Both the position numbers and the translations under genes were made by a program. Source: Clostridiales bacterium (lineage in GTDB: Bacteria; Bacillota; Clostridia; Oscillospirales; Oscillospiraceae). Taken from it: DNA of 64,000 nucleotides. Below the pieces are notes generated by a model, which saw nothing but the letters and a program-made list of their open reading frames with translations, was not told where the DNA came from and did no database searches. Location of the stretch: the NCBI GenBank assembly GCA_004553545.1, contig SFLD01000002.1, positions 1 to 64,000 of the forward strand, given 5' to 3'. Of this stretch, positions 23,752 to 32,649 are shown in pieces (the stretch's first letter is position 1; each line of letters begins with the position of its first letter).

Positions 23752-24714
23752 ATGCGATACTACGCCGCCCCCATGCAGGGCATCACCACCTGGCTCTGGC
23801 GCCGGACCCATCAGGAGATGTTCGGGGGCATGGAGAAGTACTACACCCCCTTTTTCTCCCCCACCAAGGACCGGTGCGTCCCGGAGCGGGACTGGCGGGA
23901 CCTGGACCCGGCAGCCAACCGGGGCGTCTTCGTGGTGCCCCAGCTCATGACCTGCCGGGCGGAGGATTTCCTCTGGGCGGCCAAATACCTTGCGGACCTG
24001 GGTTATCCCGAGGTGAACCTGAACCTGGGCTGCCCCTCCGGCACTGTGGTGGCCAAGGGGAAGGGTTCCGGCTTCCTGGCGAAGCCCGACGAGCTGGACC
24101 GCTTTTTTGAGACGGTCTTCGCCGCGGATCTCCCCATCGCCATCTCCGTCAAGACCCGCCTGGGCCTCCGGGAGGAGGACGAGTTTCCCCGGATCCTGGC
24201 CATCTACAACCGTTACCCCATCGCGGAGCTGACCCTCCATCCCAGGGTGCAGAAGGACTTCTACCAGAAGCCCATCCACGAGGCCGCCTTCGCCCGGGCC
24301 CTGCCGGACTGCCGCCTGCCCCTCTGCTACAACGGCGAGCTCCGGACGGCGGCGCAGGTGGCGGACTTCCATGAGAAGTACCCCACCGTGGACCGTCTGA
24401 TGTTCGGTCGGGGCATCGTGGCGGACCCGGCCCTGCCGCGAAAGCTTCAAGGCGGCGAGGCGGCCAGCCTGGAGGAGATCCGCCGCTTCACCGCCGCCCT
24501 CTATGAGGGCTATCAGGCTGCCTATGGCTCCCGGGGCCCGGCGGTGCAGAAGATGAAGGAGCTCTGGTTCCGCCTCATCGGCCTCTTCGATGAGCATGAG
24601 CGCTGCGAGAAGCGGATGCGCCGCCTCCGCTCCCCGGACGACTACGAGGCGGCGGAGGCCGAGATCTTTGCCGCCTGCCCCCTCCGCACCGAGACCGGGG
24701 ACTTCAAGCCCTGA
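23752..24714 (+). CDS. tRNA-dihydrouridine synthase family protein
   Basis: An FMN-dependent TIM-barrel enzyme that reduces uridine to dihydrouridine in tRNA D-loops. The 320-residue protein begins with the FMN-binding YYAAPMQGITT, has the family loop NLNLGCPSGTVVAKGKGSG with its catalytic Cys (about residue 98), the SVKTRLG strand and the C-terminal MFGRGIVADPAL phosphate-binding turn. It is more distant from DusA/B/C than they are from each other (the usual ADGAAIG-like features differ), so the target uridine is unknown. AAGAGGAGG precedes the ATG. Confidence 0.88.
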   Translation: MRYYAAPMQGITTWLWRRTHQEMFGGMEKYYTPFFSPTKDRCVPERDWRDLDPAANRGVFVVPQLMTCRAEDFLWAAKYLADLGYPEVNLNLGCPSGTVVAKGKGSGFLAKPDELDRFFETVFAADLPIAISVKTRLGLREEDEFPRILAIYNRYPIAELTLHPRVQKDFYQKPIHEAAFARALPDCRLPLCYNGELRTAAQVADFHEKYPTVDRLMFGRGIVADPALPRKLQGGEAASLEEIRRFTAALYEGYQAAYGSRGPAVQKMKELWFRLIGLFDEHERCEKRMRRLRSPDDYEAAEAEIFAACPLRTETGDFKP

Positions 24715-24719
24715 AAAAG

Positions 24720-24746
24720 AGACCGGGACTTCCCAAAGTCCCGGTC
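24720..24746 (+). terminator. Hairpin after dus
   Basis: 11-bp perfect stem (24721-24731 with 24736-24746) without a clear T tract; possibly a weak terminator. Confidence 0.5.
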
Positions 24747-24803
24747 CTGTGCTATCATCAGAGAAAGAAATGGGCAAAACGCCCGGAAAGCGGGGAGAAT
24801 ACC

Positions 24804-25340
24804 ATGCAGGCATTGGAGTTCGGCATCCTGAACGGCATCCAGGAGAGCTGCCGCTGCGCCGTCTTGGACGCGGTGCTGCCCTTCCTCTCGTCCCTCAGCG
24901 ACCACGGGGAGATCTGGATCGCCCTGGCCCTGGTCCTGCTGCTGATCCCGAAGACCCGGCGCACCGGGCTGGTGCTGGCCCTGGCCCTGGGACTGGAGTT
25001 TGCGGTCTGCAACGGCATCCTGAAGCCCCTCATCGCCCGCCCCCGGCCCTGCGACCTCAACGACGCCATCCAGCTCCTGATCCCCCGGCCGGGGGACGAT
25101 TCCTTCCCCTCCGGCCACACCGGCATCTCCTTTGCCGCCGTGGGAGCTCTTTTCGCGGCGAAAAGCCGCCTTGGGGTCCCGGCCTTCGTGCTGGCACTGA
25201 TCATCGCTTTCTCCCGCCTCTACCTCTATGTCCACTGGCCCAGCGACGTGCTGGCGGGAGCCCTCCTGGGCATCCTGATGGGCTTCCTCGCGGAGCGCCT
25301 GGTCCGTCTGCTCCAGCACCGCCGTTCCCCGCAGGGATAA
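24804..25340 (+). CDS. PAP2-family membrane phosphatase
   Basis: A 178-residue membrane phosphatase with about five helices and the three PAP2 motifs: KPLIARPRP (about residues 75-83), PSGH (about 102-105) and SRLYLYVHWPSD (about 137-148) with the catalytic His residues. Members dephosphorylate undecaprenyl pyrophosphate or phosphatidate-type lipids at the outer face of the membrane; which applies here cannot be told. It ends at a terminator shared with the convergent AEC gene. Confidence 0.9.
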   Translation: MQALEFGILNGIQESCRCAVLDAVLPFLSSLSDHGEIWIALALVLLLIPKTRRTGLVLALALGLEFAVCNGILKPLIARPRPCDLNDAIQLLIPRPGDDSFPSGHTGISFAAVGALFAAKSRLGVPAFVLALIIAFSRLYLYVHWPSDVLAGALLGILMGFLAERLVRLLQHRRSPQG

Positions 25341-25343
25341 GAA

Positions 25344-25375
25344 AAACGCCCGGAACGTTCCTGTTCCGGGCGTTT
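25344..25375. terminator. Bidirectional terminator between PAP2 and AEC genes
   Basis: 13-bp perfect stem (25344-25356 with 25363-25375) with A run on the left and T run on the right. Confidence 0.9.
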
Positions 25376-25383
25376 GCTATACT

Positions 25384-26319
25384 TCACGCAAAGAGTTGGG
25401 CGATGGAGACTACCACGGGCATGGTCAGGACGGAGAGGAGGGTCTGGAAGGAGACCGAACTGGAAGCCAGTACGGGGTCCCGGCCGCAGTTTTCTGCTAC
25501 CATGGCTACCAGAGCGGCCGGCGGTGCCGCCGCACAGATAATGGTAGTCATCAATACATCACCCCGGACACCCAGAAGGTGGAGAACTGCCAGCTCCAGT
25601 AGCGGCAGCACCACAAGCCGCAGCGCTGCGGCTATCCAGTTCCAGCGGTCGTGGAGGAGCTTCCCCAAGTCCGCGTGGGCCAGTTGGCAGCCGATGATGA
25701 GCATGGGAAGAGGTACGGCAATGCTGCCTAAGTAGTCCACAGTGTTTTGCAGTACTGGCGGCAGGCGAATCTGGAAAAGAAAGACGGAAAAGCCCAGCGC
25801 CATGCCGAGGATGCCAGGGTTCAGGAAGAGCTTTTTCAGCTGCAGGGGACCTTTTTCCTTTTGGAGATAGGTAAGGCCCAGGGTCCAAAGCAGGGCGGTG
25901 AAAACCAGGTTGTAGGCGGAGCCATAGAAGAGCCCGATGTCCCCCATTAAGGAGGCCAGCAAAGGATAGCCGATAAAGCCGCAGTTGGAGAAGACAGTAC
26001 AGTTCACCAGTACGCGCTTGCTGCCTTCGTCGTGGGCGCGGATGCAGAAGTGGCTTACAAGGAAGTTCAGGATATGGACCAGCAGTGTCGTTCCCAGCAC
26101 CAGAAGGAAATTGTGAATGAGATGGGACTCTGCTTCCATCTCAAATGCCCCGATGAGCATGCAGGGCAGGGCCAGGTAGAGCACCACGTTGGTGAAGGCC
26201 GGCAGGGCGGACCGGGGCAGCAGCTTGGTCTTGCCCAGGCAGTAGCCCGAGATCATCATGAGAAACAGCATGATGACCTGACCGCCTACGGTCATGAGAT
26301 TGGAAAGCATGGGAAGCAT
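25384..26319 (-). CDS. AEC-family (auxin efflux carrier-like) transporter
   Basis: A ten-helix membrane transporter of about 311 residues in the AEC family, whose bacterial members move malate, malonate or other organic acids. It has the N-terminal MISGYCLGKTKLLP loop and the FSNCGFIGYPLL crossover motif (about residues 110-121) that are typical for the family. A longer reading from 26409 is unlikely because a promoter lies within it. ATG 26319 is very close to AAAGGAGC and ATG 26310 is somewhat far, so the exact start is open. Its base composition is slightly less GC-rich than that of its neighbours. Confidence 0.87.
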   Translation of the reverse strand: MLPMLSNLMTVGGQVIMLFLMMISGYCLGKTKLLPRSALPAFTNVVLYLALPCMLIGAFEMEAESHLIHNFLLVLGTTLLVHILNFLVSHFCIRAHDEGSKRVLVNCTVFSNCGFIGYPLLASLMGDIGLFYGSAYNLVFTALLWTLGLTYLQKEKGPLQLKKLFLNPGILGMALGFSVFLFQIRLPPVLQNTVDYLGSIAVPLPMLIIGCQLAHADLGKLLHDRWNWIAAALRLVVLPLLELAVLHLLGVRGDVLMTTIICAAAPPAALVAMVAENCGRDPVLASSSVSFQTLLSVLTMPVVVSIAQLFA

Positions 26320-26377
26320 CGCTCCTTTGTCGGGCAGAATGGCTGTCTGAAGAGGTCGGACCGCGGCAGACGTTACC

Positions 26378-26405
26378 AGTTTAACAGCTTTTTTACACCT
26401 GTCAA
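26378..26405 (-). promoter_or_regulatory. Sigma-A promoter of the AEC transporter gene
   Basis: Minus-strand TTGACA (26400-26405), 16-bp spacer, TAAACT (26378-26383). Confidence 0.65.
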
Positions 26406-26414
26406 GCAAGGAAC

Positions 26415-26443
26415 TTGTGCTGGACGGAAAAATGGTGTATACT
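26415..26443 (+). promoter_or_regulatory. Promoter of the polA operon
   Basis: TTGTGC (26415-26420), 17-bp spacer, TATACT (26438-26443), with a leader of about 60 nt to the polA ATG. Confidence 0.65.
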
Positions 26444-26511
26444 ACTTAAATTATCAAGTCAGCGCTCCCAGGCCTTTTGTCCAATTTGGCAGGGAGGAAT
26501 GGAGGCATCCC

Positions 26512-29166
26512 ATGAAGCTCATGGTCATCGACGGCAACAGCATCCTCAACCGGGCGTTTTACGGCATCCGCCCTCTCTCCACCCGGGATGGGCTCTATAC
26601 CCACGCGGTCTTCGGCTTCCTCACGACCCTCCTCCGCCTGCGGGAGGAGGAGAAGCCCGACGCCCTCTGCGTCACCTTTGACCTCCATGCCCCCACCTTC
26701 CGCCACAAGGCGGAGGTGAGCTACAAGGCCACCCGCAAGCCTATGCCGGAGGAGCTCCGGGTCCAGGTCCCGGTGATGAAGGAGGTCCTGGACGCCCTGC
26801 GCATCCCCCGCTACGAGCTGGAGGGCTGGGAGGCCGACGACCTCATCGGCACCATCTCCCGCAAATGCGAGGCCGGGAACTGGGACTGCGTGGTGGTGAC
26901 GGGAGACAAGGACTCCCTGCAGCTCATCACGGACCATACCAAAGTGAAGCTGGTCTCCACCCGCATGGGCCAGACCACCACCAAGGACATGACCCCGGAG
27001 ACCTTCCGGGACCAGTACGGCTTTGACCCCATCCACATGATCGACCTCAAGGCCCTGATGGGGGACTCCTCCGACAACATCCCCGGCGTCCCCGGCATCG
27101 GGGAGAAGACCGCCATGGACCTCATCCAGAAGTACGGCAGCATCGACACCCTCTATGGGAAGCTCCCGGACATCGACGCCAAGCCCGCCGCTATCCGAAA
27201 GCTGACGGAGGGGGAGGCCGCCGCCCGCCGGTCCTACTGGCTGGCCACCATCGTGACGGACGCCCCCCTGGCCTTCGACCCGGAGGAGAACCGCCTTCAG
27301 CCCCCGTCCCCGGAGGCTTACCCCCTCTTCCTGTGGCTGGAGTTCGCCAAGCTCATCGAGAAGCTGGGCCTCCGGCCCACGGAGTCCCCCGCCCCGGCGG
27401 CGGAGGCCCCGGTCCTCACCGTCCGCTGCGAGCCGGTCACGGAGGAGAAGCGGGCCCAGGAGGTCCTGGCCCTCTTCCGGCAGGCGGAGCATGTCTCCCT
27501 CCTGGCTCTGCCGGACCTCTCCGGCGTCATGGTGGACTGCGCCGTGGGGGAAGGGGAGACCCTCTCCGCCGAGTTCTTCTTCGACCGCTACCAGGGGGAC
27601 TGGAACGCCCTCCTCACAGCACTTTTCTCCGCCGACATCCCCAAGGTCAGCCACAATGTGAAGGACCTTATGCGGACCCTGCTGGAAAACGGTCTGCCCG
27701 CCGAGGGCTTTACCTTCGATACCGCCCTTGCCGCCTATCTCATCGACGCCACCTCCGGCAAGTATGACCTGCCCACCCTCTTCACCGCCTACTTCCACGG
27801 GGAGCTGCCGGCCCCGGCCCACCTGAGTCCGGACGCATTCTCCCTCCTGGGGGACGTCCCGGCGGCGGAGGCCGCCTTCCACAGCTATGTCAGCGCCGTG
27901 GACGCCCTCTATGAGACCCTGGCCCCCCTGCTGCGGGAGCGGAACCAGTGGGAGCTCTTCGAGACGGCGGAGCTTCCCCTCTGCCGGGTCCTGGCGGAGA
28001 TGGAGCTCGCGGGCTGCCGGGTGGATAAGGGGGCCCTCGCGTCCTTCGGTGAGATGCTCTCCCAGCGGGCCGCCGCCCTGGAGCAGCAGATCTACGACCT
28101 CGCGGGGGAGAGCTTCAACATCAACTCTCCCAAGCAGCTGGGGGAGATCCTCTTCGGCAAGCTGGGCCTGCCCCACGGGAAGAAGACCAAGACCGGCTGG
28201 TCCACCAACGCGGACGTCCTGGAAAAGCTCCGCTACGAGGCCCCCATCGTGGGTGCCGTGCTGGAGTACCGCCAGTATGCAAAGCTCCGCTCCACCTATG
28301 CCGACGGTCTTCTGAAGGCCATGGACCCCGACGGCCGCATCCGCACCTCCTTCCAGATGACCGTCACAGACACCGGGCGCCTCAGCTCCCGGGAGCCGAA
28401 CCTGCAGAACATCCCCACCCGCACGGACCTGGGGAGCGAGATCCGGAAGATGTTCATCCCGGCGGAGGGCTGCTTATTGGTGGACGCGGACTACTCCCAG
28501 ATCGAGCTGCGGCTCCTGGCCTGCATCGCCGGGGACGAGGCCATGCAGCAGGCCTTCCGGGACGGACGGGACATCCACACCGCCACCGCCGCCCAGGTCT
28601 TCCATGTGGCCCCGGAGGACGTGACCCACGAGATGCGCCGCCGGGCCAAGGCCGTGAACTTCGGCATCGTCTACGGTATCTCCGCTTACTCCCTGAGCCA
28701 GGACATCGGTGTCACCGTGGCGGAGGCCAAGGACTATATGGAGGCCTACTTCGCCTCCTTCCCCGGCGTGAAAGCCTATATGGAGGCCGTGGTGGCCAAG
28801 GCCCGGGAGAATGGGTACGTGGAGACCCTTTTCCACCGCCGCCGGGACCTGCCGGAGCTGAAGAGCTCCAACTTCAACCTCCGCTCCTTCGGGGAGCGGG
28901 TGGCGCTGAATATGCCCATCCAGGGTACGGCGGCGGACCTGATGAAGCTGGCCATGGTGGCCGTCCGCCGCCGCCTGAAGGCCGAGGGCCTTCGGGCGGA
29001 GCTGGTGCTCCAGGTCCACGATGAGCTCATCGTGGAGTGCCCGGAGGCCGAGGCGGAGACCGTGGCAAAGCTCCTGGCGGAGGAGATGCAGGGCGTCGCC
29101 CACCTGGCGGTCCCCCTCACCGCCGAGGCCCACTGGGGCCGCAACTGGCTGGAAGCCAAGGGATAA
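26512..29166 (+). CDS. polA: DNA polymerase I
   Basis: An 884-residue repair polymerase that removes RNA primers and fills gaps. The N-terminal 5'-3' exonuclease (residues 1-290; KLMVIDGNSILNRAF start, GIPGVPGIGEKTA-like helix-hairpin-helix) is intact. The middle 3'-5' exonuclease-like domain (about 310-500) lacks a recognisable DxE motif, so proofreading is probably lost as in Bacillus and Thermus enzymes. The polymerase domain has DADYSQIELR, RRRAKAVNFGIVYG and QVHDELIVE. Start 26512 is chosen by GGAGG 6 nt upstream. Heads an operon with rimI, a GNAT gene and tsaD. Confidence 0.97.
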   Translation: MKLMVIDGNSILNRAFYGIRPLSTRDGLYTHAVFGFLTTLLRLREEEKPDALCVTFDLHAPTFRHKAEVSYKATRKPMPEELRVQVPVMKEVLDALRIPRYELEGWEADDLIGTISRKCEAGNWDCVVVTGDKDSLQLITDHTKVKLVSTRMGQTTTKDMTPETFRDQYGFDPIHMIDLKALMGDSSDNIPGVPGIGEKTAMDLIQKYGSIDTLYGKLPDIDAKPAAIRKLTEGEAAARRSYWLATIVTDAPLAFDPEENRLQPPSPEAYPLFLWLEFAKLIEKLGLRPTESPAPAAEAPVLTVRCEPVTEEKRAQEVLALFRQAEHVSLLALPDLSGVMVDCAVGEGETLSAEFFFDRYQGDWNALLTALFSADIPKVSHNVKDLMRTLLENGLPAEGFTFDTALAAYLIDATSGKYDLPTLFTAYFHGELPAPAHLSPDAFSLLGDVPAAEAAFHSYVSAVDALYETLAPLLRERNQWELFETAELPLCRVLAEMELAGCRVDKGALASFGEMLSQRAAALEQQIYDLAGESFNINSPKQLGEILFGKLGLPHGKKTKTGWSTNADVLEKLRYEAPIVGAVLEYRQYAKLRSTYADGLLKAMDPDGRIRTSFQMTVTDTGRLSSREPNLQNIPTRTDLGSEIRKMFIPAEGCLLVDADYSQIELRLLACIAGDEAMQQAFRDGRDIHTATAAQVFHVAPEDVTHEMRRRAKAVNFGIVYGISAYSLSQDIGVTVAEAKDYMEAYFASFPGVKAYMEAVVAKARENGYVETLFHRRRDLPELKSSNFNLRSFGERVALNMPIQGTAADLMKLAMVAVRRRLKAEGLRAELVLQVHDELIVECPEAEAETVAKLLAEEMQGVAHLAVPLTAEAHWGRNWLEAKG

Positions 29167-29177
29167 AGGAGGAAGCA

Positions 29178-29666
29178 ATGGAAGAGAAGAAGATGCACGT
29201 CTGCATCGTGCCCATGACGGCGGACCACCTGGACGAGGTGGCGGAGCTGGAACGCCTCTGCTTCAGCGTCCCCTGGTCCCGGAACATGCTGGCCGAGGAG
29301 CTGGAAAACGCCCTCTCCGCCATGCTGGTGGCCCTGGACGATCAGGGCCATGTGGCGGGCTACGCCGGGCTCCAGGTGATCCTGGACGAGGGCTATATCA
29401 CCAATGTCGCCGTCCGGCCGGACTGCCGCCGCCGGGGCGTGGCCGGGCAGATCCTGCAGGTCTTCCTGGACTTCGCCCAGGCCCAGAACCTGGCCTTCCT
29501 GACCCTGGAGGTCCGGGCCAGCAACCAGGCCGCCATCCTGCTCTACGGCAGCCGGGGTTTCCGGGGCATGGGCCGCCGGAAGAATTACTACGAGCATCCC
29601 CGGGAGGATGCCATCATCATGACGAAGGAGTTTACCCATGGAAATGAGACTGCTGCGCGGGGATGA
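29178..29666 (+). CDS. rimI: Ribosomal protein S18-alanine N-acetyltransferase
   Basis: A 162-residue GNAT enzyme of the RimI type, acetylating protein N-termini (S18 in E. coli). The acetyl-CoA loop VAVRPDCRRRGVAGQILQ and the C-terminal NQAAILLYGSRGFRGMGRRK-like region are characteristic. It lies 11 nt after polA, with AAAGGAGG before its ATG, and in the operon that ends with tsaD, a gene order often seen because RimI, TsaB, TsaD and TsaE genes cluster in bacteria. Its last 29 nt overlap the next gene. Confidence 0.9.
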   Translation: MEEKKMHVCIVPMTADHLDEVAELERLCFSVPWSRNMLAEELENALSAMLVALDDQGHVAGYAGLQVILDEGYITNVAVRPDCRRRGVAGQILQVFLDFAQAQNLAFLTLEVRASNQAAILLYGSRGFRGMGRRKNYYEHPREDAIIMTKEFTHGNETAARG

Positions 29667-30249
29667 AATGGCGCTTTTCTATGACCGGGATCTGGACGAC
29701 GCCTTTCCCGGGGCGGAGCTGAAGCCCCTCCGGGTGATGGAGGAGGCCCGCCAGACCGGAAAATACCACCCCTGGGGCCTCTTCGACGGGGAGGACCTGG
29801 TGGGCGGGGCCTTCACCTGGGAGTATGCCCCCGGCTGGGTGCTCTTTGACTACCTCTGCGTCGCCAGGCACCGCCGCAACGACAGTCTGGGGGCGCAGCT
29901 CATCGCAAAGCTCGTGGACTGTGAGCGGGGCAAGGTCCTCTTTGGCGAGTCTGAGGTGCCGGACTGCGCCCCGGACCCGGAGATGGCCCGGCGGCGTCTG
30001 GCCTTCTACCTCCGCAACGGCGCCCGGGAGGCGGGCTATGACATGACCCTCTTCGGCGTTCCCTACCGCACCCTCTACTGGGCGGAGGAGCCCCACAGCC
30101 GGGAGGAGATCATGGCCCGTCACCGCGAGCTCTACCAGCTGCGGCTCCGGGAGCCCCTTTACGGTCTCGCGGTGCAGATCCCCTGGACCCTGGCGGACGG
30201 TGTGCCGCCCAAGCTGAATTGGAAGGAACTGGAGGACAAATACGAATGA
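29638..30249 (+). CDS. GNAT-family acetyltransferase-like protein
   Basis: A 203-residue protein with an N-terminal to central GNAT-like core (FDYLCVARHRRNDSLGAQLI, about residues 69-88, is the acetyl-CoA binding loop) and a C-terminal extension of unknown role. I know no substrate. It overlaps rimI by 29 nt and tsaD by 4 nt, so translational coupling in the polA operon is likely. Confidence 0.8.
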   Translation: MEMRLLRGDEMALFYDRDLDDAFPGAELKPLRVMEEARQTGKYHPWGLFDGEDLVGGAFTWEYAPGWVLFDYLCVARHRRNDSLGAQLIAKLVDCERGKVLFGESEVPDCAPDPEMARRRLAFYLRNGAREAGYDMTLFGVPYRTLYWAEEPHSREEIMARHRELYQLRLREPLYGLAVQIPWTLADGVPPKLNWKELEDKYE

Positions 30250-31262
30250 AGATTCTGGCCTTTGAATCCTCCTGCGACGAGACCGCCGCCGCCGTGGTGG
30301 AGGACGGGCGGAAGATCCTGTCCGACGCCATCGCCTCTCAGGCGGAGATGCACGCCCTCTACGGCGGCGTGGTGCCGGAGATCGCCTCCCGCAAGCATGT
30401 GGAGGTCATCGCCGCTCTCACGGAGCGGGCCCTGGCGGAGGCCGGCTGCACCAAGGACGACATCGACGCCGTGGCCGTCACCTATGCCCCGGGCCTCATC
30501 GGGGCCGTGCTGGTGGGCCTGAGCTTCGCCAAGTCCCTGGCCTATGCCTGGGGTGTGCCGCTGATCCCGGTGCACCATGTCCGGGGACACATCGCCGCCA
30601 ACTACCTGGCCTTCCCGGATCTGGAGCCCCCCTTCCTGGCCCTGGCCATCTCCGGCGGCAACACCCTCATCGCCGATGTCCGGGACTACACCGATATCCG
30701 CGTCCTGGGCGCCACCCGGGATGACGCGGCGGGGGAGTGCTTCGATAAGGCCGCCCGGGTCCTGGGCCTGCCCTATCCCGGCGGCAAGCCCATGGACGAG
30801 CTGGCGCAGCAGTCCCGGGGCGGGGTCTATCCCCTGCCCCACGCCAGGGTCACGGGGGCGGAGCTGGACATGAGCTTCTCCGGCCTGAAGACGGCGGTGG
30901 TGAACCTGGCCCACCACGCCCAGCAGGTGGGGGAGCCCCTGGACCGGGCGGCGCTGGCCCGGGACTTCACCGAGGCCGTCAGCGCCGAGCTGGTGCCCCG
31001 GGCCATCCGGGCCCTGGAGCTCACCGGCTACCGCAAGCTGGCCGCCGCCGGCGGCGTGGCCGCCAGCACCATCATCCGGGCCCAGCTGCAGGCGGCCTGC
31101 GACGCCCGGGGCTGCCGGCTCTACCTGCCGCCCCTGTCCCTCTGCGGGGACAACGGCGCTATGATCGGCGCCCAGGGCTACTACGAGTTCCTGGCAGGCC
31201 GCACCGCCGGCATGGAGCTCAACGCCTATGCCACCCGTTCCCTGGACGCCCCGGCTCCCTGA
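30246..31262 (+). CDS. tsaD: tRNA N6-adenosine threonylcarbamoyltransferase
   Basis: TsaD transfers the threonylcarbamoyl group to A37 of ANN-decoding tRNAs, working with TsaB and TsaE (absent here). The 338-residue ASKHA-fold protein begins KILAFESSCDETAAA, carries the metal-binding HHVRGH (about residues 110-115), and has SGGNT and the GGVAAS motif. The start at 30246 overlaps the previous stop as ATGA; an in-frame extension to 30219 is unneeded. It is the last gene of the operon before a terminator. Confidence 0.97.
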   Translation: MKILAFESSCDETAAAVVEDGRKILSDAIASQAEMHALYGGVVPEIASRKHVEVIAALTERALAEAGCTKDDIDAVAVTYAPGLIGAVLVGLSFAKSLAYAWGVPLIPVHHVRGHIAANYLAFPDLEPPFLALAISGGNTLIADVRDYTDIRVLGATRDDAAGECFDKAARVLGLPYPGGKPMDELAQQSRGGVYPLPHARVTGAELDMSFSGLKTAVVNLAHHAQQVGEPLDRAALARDFTEAVSAELVPRAIRALELTGYRKLAAAGGVAASTIIRAQLQAACDARGCRLYLPPLSLCGDNGAMIGAQGYYEFLAGRTAGMELNAYATRSLDAPAP

Positions 31263-31295
31263 TTTTTTCCTGTGGAAAACCGAAAAGGAACGTGG

Positions 31296-31319
31296 AAAAG
31301 CGGCCCGAGGGCCGCTTTT
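31296..31319 (+). terminator. Terminator of the polA-tsaD operon
   Basis: AAAAGCGGCCC (31296-31306) pairs with GGGCCGCTTTT (31309-31319), ending in CTTTTCTGTTT. Confidence 0.88.
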
Positions 31320-31556
31320 CTGTTTGCGCAAACGACGTAAAACGGGGAAAATGAATAGGGAAGGCGGACCTTTCATTGCCTGTCAAGAAAATGTAAAGGG
31401 CCGGGACTTGCTTTTTTGACGCGGGCGGCAGAATGCGGTGCAAAAAGACGCTTGTCCAGAGGAAATTCCCTGAAAAAACGGAGAACTTGCGGAAGACGTG
31501 GGATTATGTAAAGGAAGAACAAGCGGGAAAAGGGAGGGAAAAAGGGGAGAAACGGA

Positions 31557-31641
31557 CGTGGATAACTTTTGCGCGGCGTCGGAAACCGTTGAAAATTCAC
31601 GCTTTCTCGCCTGTGGAAAACTCTGTGGACAATGTGAATAA
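31557..31641. other. Cluster of DnaA-box-like 9-mers in a long non-coding stretch
   Basis: Against the DnaA-box complement TGTGNATAA: CGTGGATAA (31557-31565), TGTGGAAAA (31612-31620), TGTGGACAA (31624-31632) and a perfect TGTGAATAA (31633-31641), all in one orientation, plus TGTGGAAAA at 31271-31279. Three of them are almost contiguous. No dnaA, dnaN or rpmH gene is present in the window. The remainder of 31320-31904 shows no supported gene. Confidence 0.45.
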
Positions 31642-31904
31642 CTCTAGGTAGAAGAAAATTATCGGAGAACTTATGTCGCTGTCGCTTTCTCCGGCCTTCC
31701 GGGGGGCTTTCGGGAAAAATGTCAAAAAGTGTCGAATTATGGGAGAGGGTCCTTCCGTCCCAGCGGGGCACAGGCACCGGATTTCCGGCAGAATCACAAG
31801 GCGGGAAATGACGGCGGCACTGCAAGAATACGTTTTGTAATATCCAACCCTCCCTGCATACGCCGCCTGCGCGTCCGGTTGGCGGAAATGGAAAATTTCC
31901 GGCC

Positions 31905-31933
31905 TTGACGCAGAGGGAAAACTATGGTATCAT
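31905..31933 (+). promoter_or_regulatory. Promoter of the tRNA-Thr gene
   Basis: TTGACG (31905-31910), 17-bp spacer, TATCAT (31928-31933), about 25 nt before the tRNA. Confidence 0.75.
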
Positions 31934-31957
31934 GTTTCCTGCGCTTGATAGCGCCAC

Positions 31958-32033
<76 letters not shown>

Positions 32034-32058
32034 GGTCATGCTGCCAAAAGATGCAGCA

Positions 32059-32099
32059 CGAAAAGACACCGCACGAAAGTGCGGTGTCTTTTCGCTTTA
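32059..32099 (+). terminator. Terminator of tRNA-Thr
   Basis: 16-bp perfect stem (32059-32074 with 32079-32094, GAAA tetraloop) with TTTTCGCTTT at the end. Confidence 0.92.
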
Positions 32100-32110
32100 T
32101 GCGAAGATTT

Positions 32111-32207
32111 CAGTTGGAAAAGTTGCGAAAAATTCGATTTCCAAATAATTGGCAGCGCCCGACGAGAGGCGCACAAAAAAGATGCAGAAGGCTGATTTTT
32201 CCAACTG
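32111..32207. repeat. 11-bp inverted repeat spanning about 97 bp
   Basis: CAGTTGGAAAA (32111-32121) and its exact complement TTTTCCAACTG (32197-32207) enclose a short region containing GATGCAG, a word also found at 32049-32055 just after the tRNA. The element lies between two terminators. It could be a structured RNA or a small mobile-element remnant; no protein is supported. Confidence 0.5.
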
Positions 32208-32246
32208 AGGTGATCCGAACTCCGAGGCTATCAAAAAAGATTCAAT

Positions 32247-32295
32247 AGGCCGCCCTGCCTTCCCCGCACTTTCGGGAAGGCAGGGCGGCCTTTTT
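32247..32295 (+). terminator. Very strong terminator (18-bp stem)
   Basis: 18-bp perfect stem (32247-32264 with 32274-32291) followed by TTTTT. It ends whatever transcript covers 32100-32246. The 32296-32649 stretch beyond it is strikingly AT-rich at 32400-32530 and holds the leader of the protease gene; the promoter could not be fixed. Confidence 0.88.
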
Positions 32296-32649
32296 CCGTC
32301 TTTGTCGCATTCGCTGCGTCTGTGTGGGATTCCTTGGTGGTGTTGGTGATCGCTTTCGCCATGGCTTTCGGGTAACCTTGCACTGCAATCAGACAAAGGC
32401 GGCGAGATCGCTGCGAAAATTATCTATTTACAATTTAAAGCGCCTGTGATATATTGAATAAAAAGTTGCGATATAACGATAAATCGATGATTATTTAACA
32501 TTTAATCGTCATAAAAGTTATATTTTGATGACGGTAAAAATTTGCGTGCCCATGCGTCCTCCGCGCGTCCGGCTCCGGAGAGAGATCCGGGTCCTGCGCG
32601 GCTGGACACATTTCAGGATAGAGACCTTAGAAGGACAGGAGGAACCCAC

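Noticed and set aside
32097..32396. Minus-strand open frame of 99 codons after tRNA-Thr.
   Set aside because: It runs through a strong terminator stem and an inverted repeat and has no ribosome binding site or domain.
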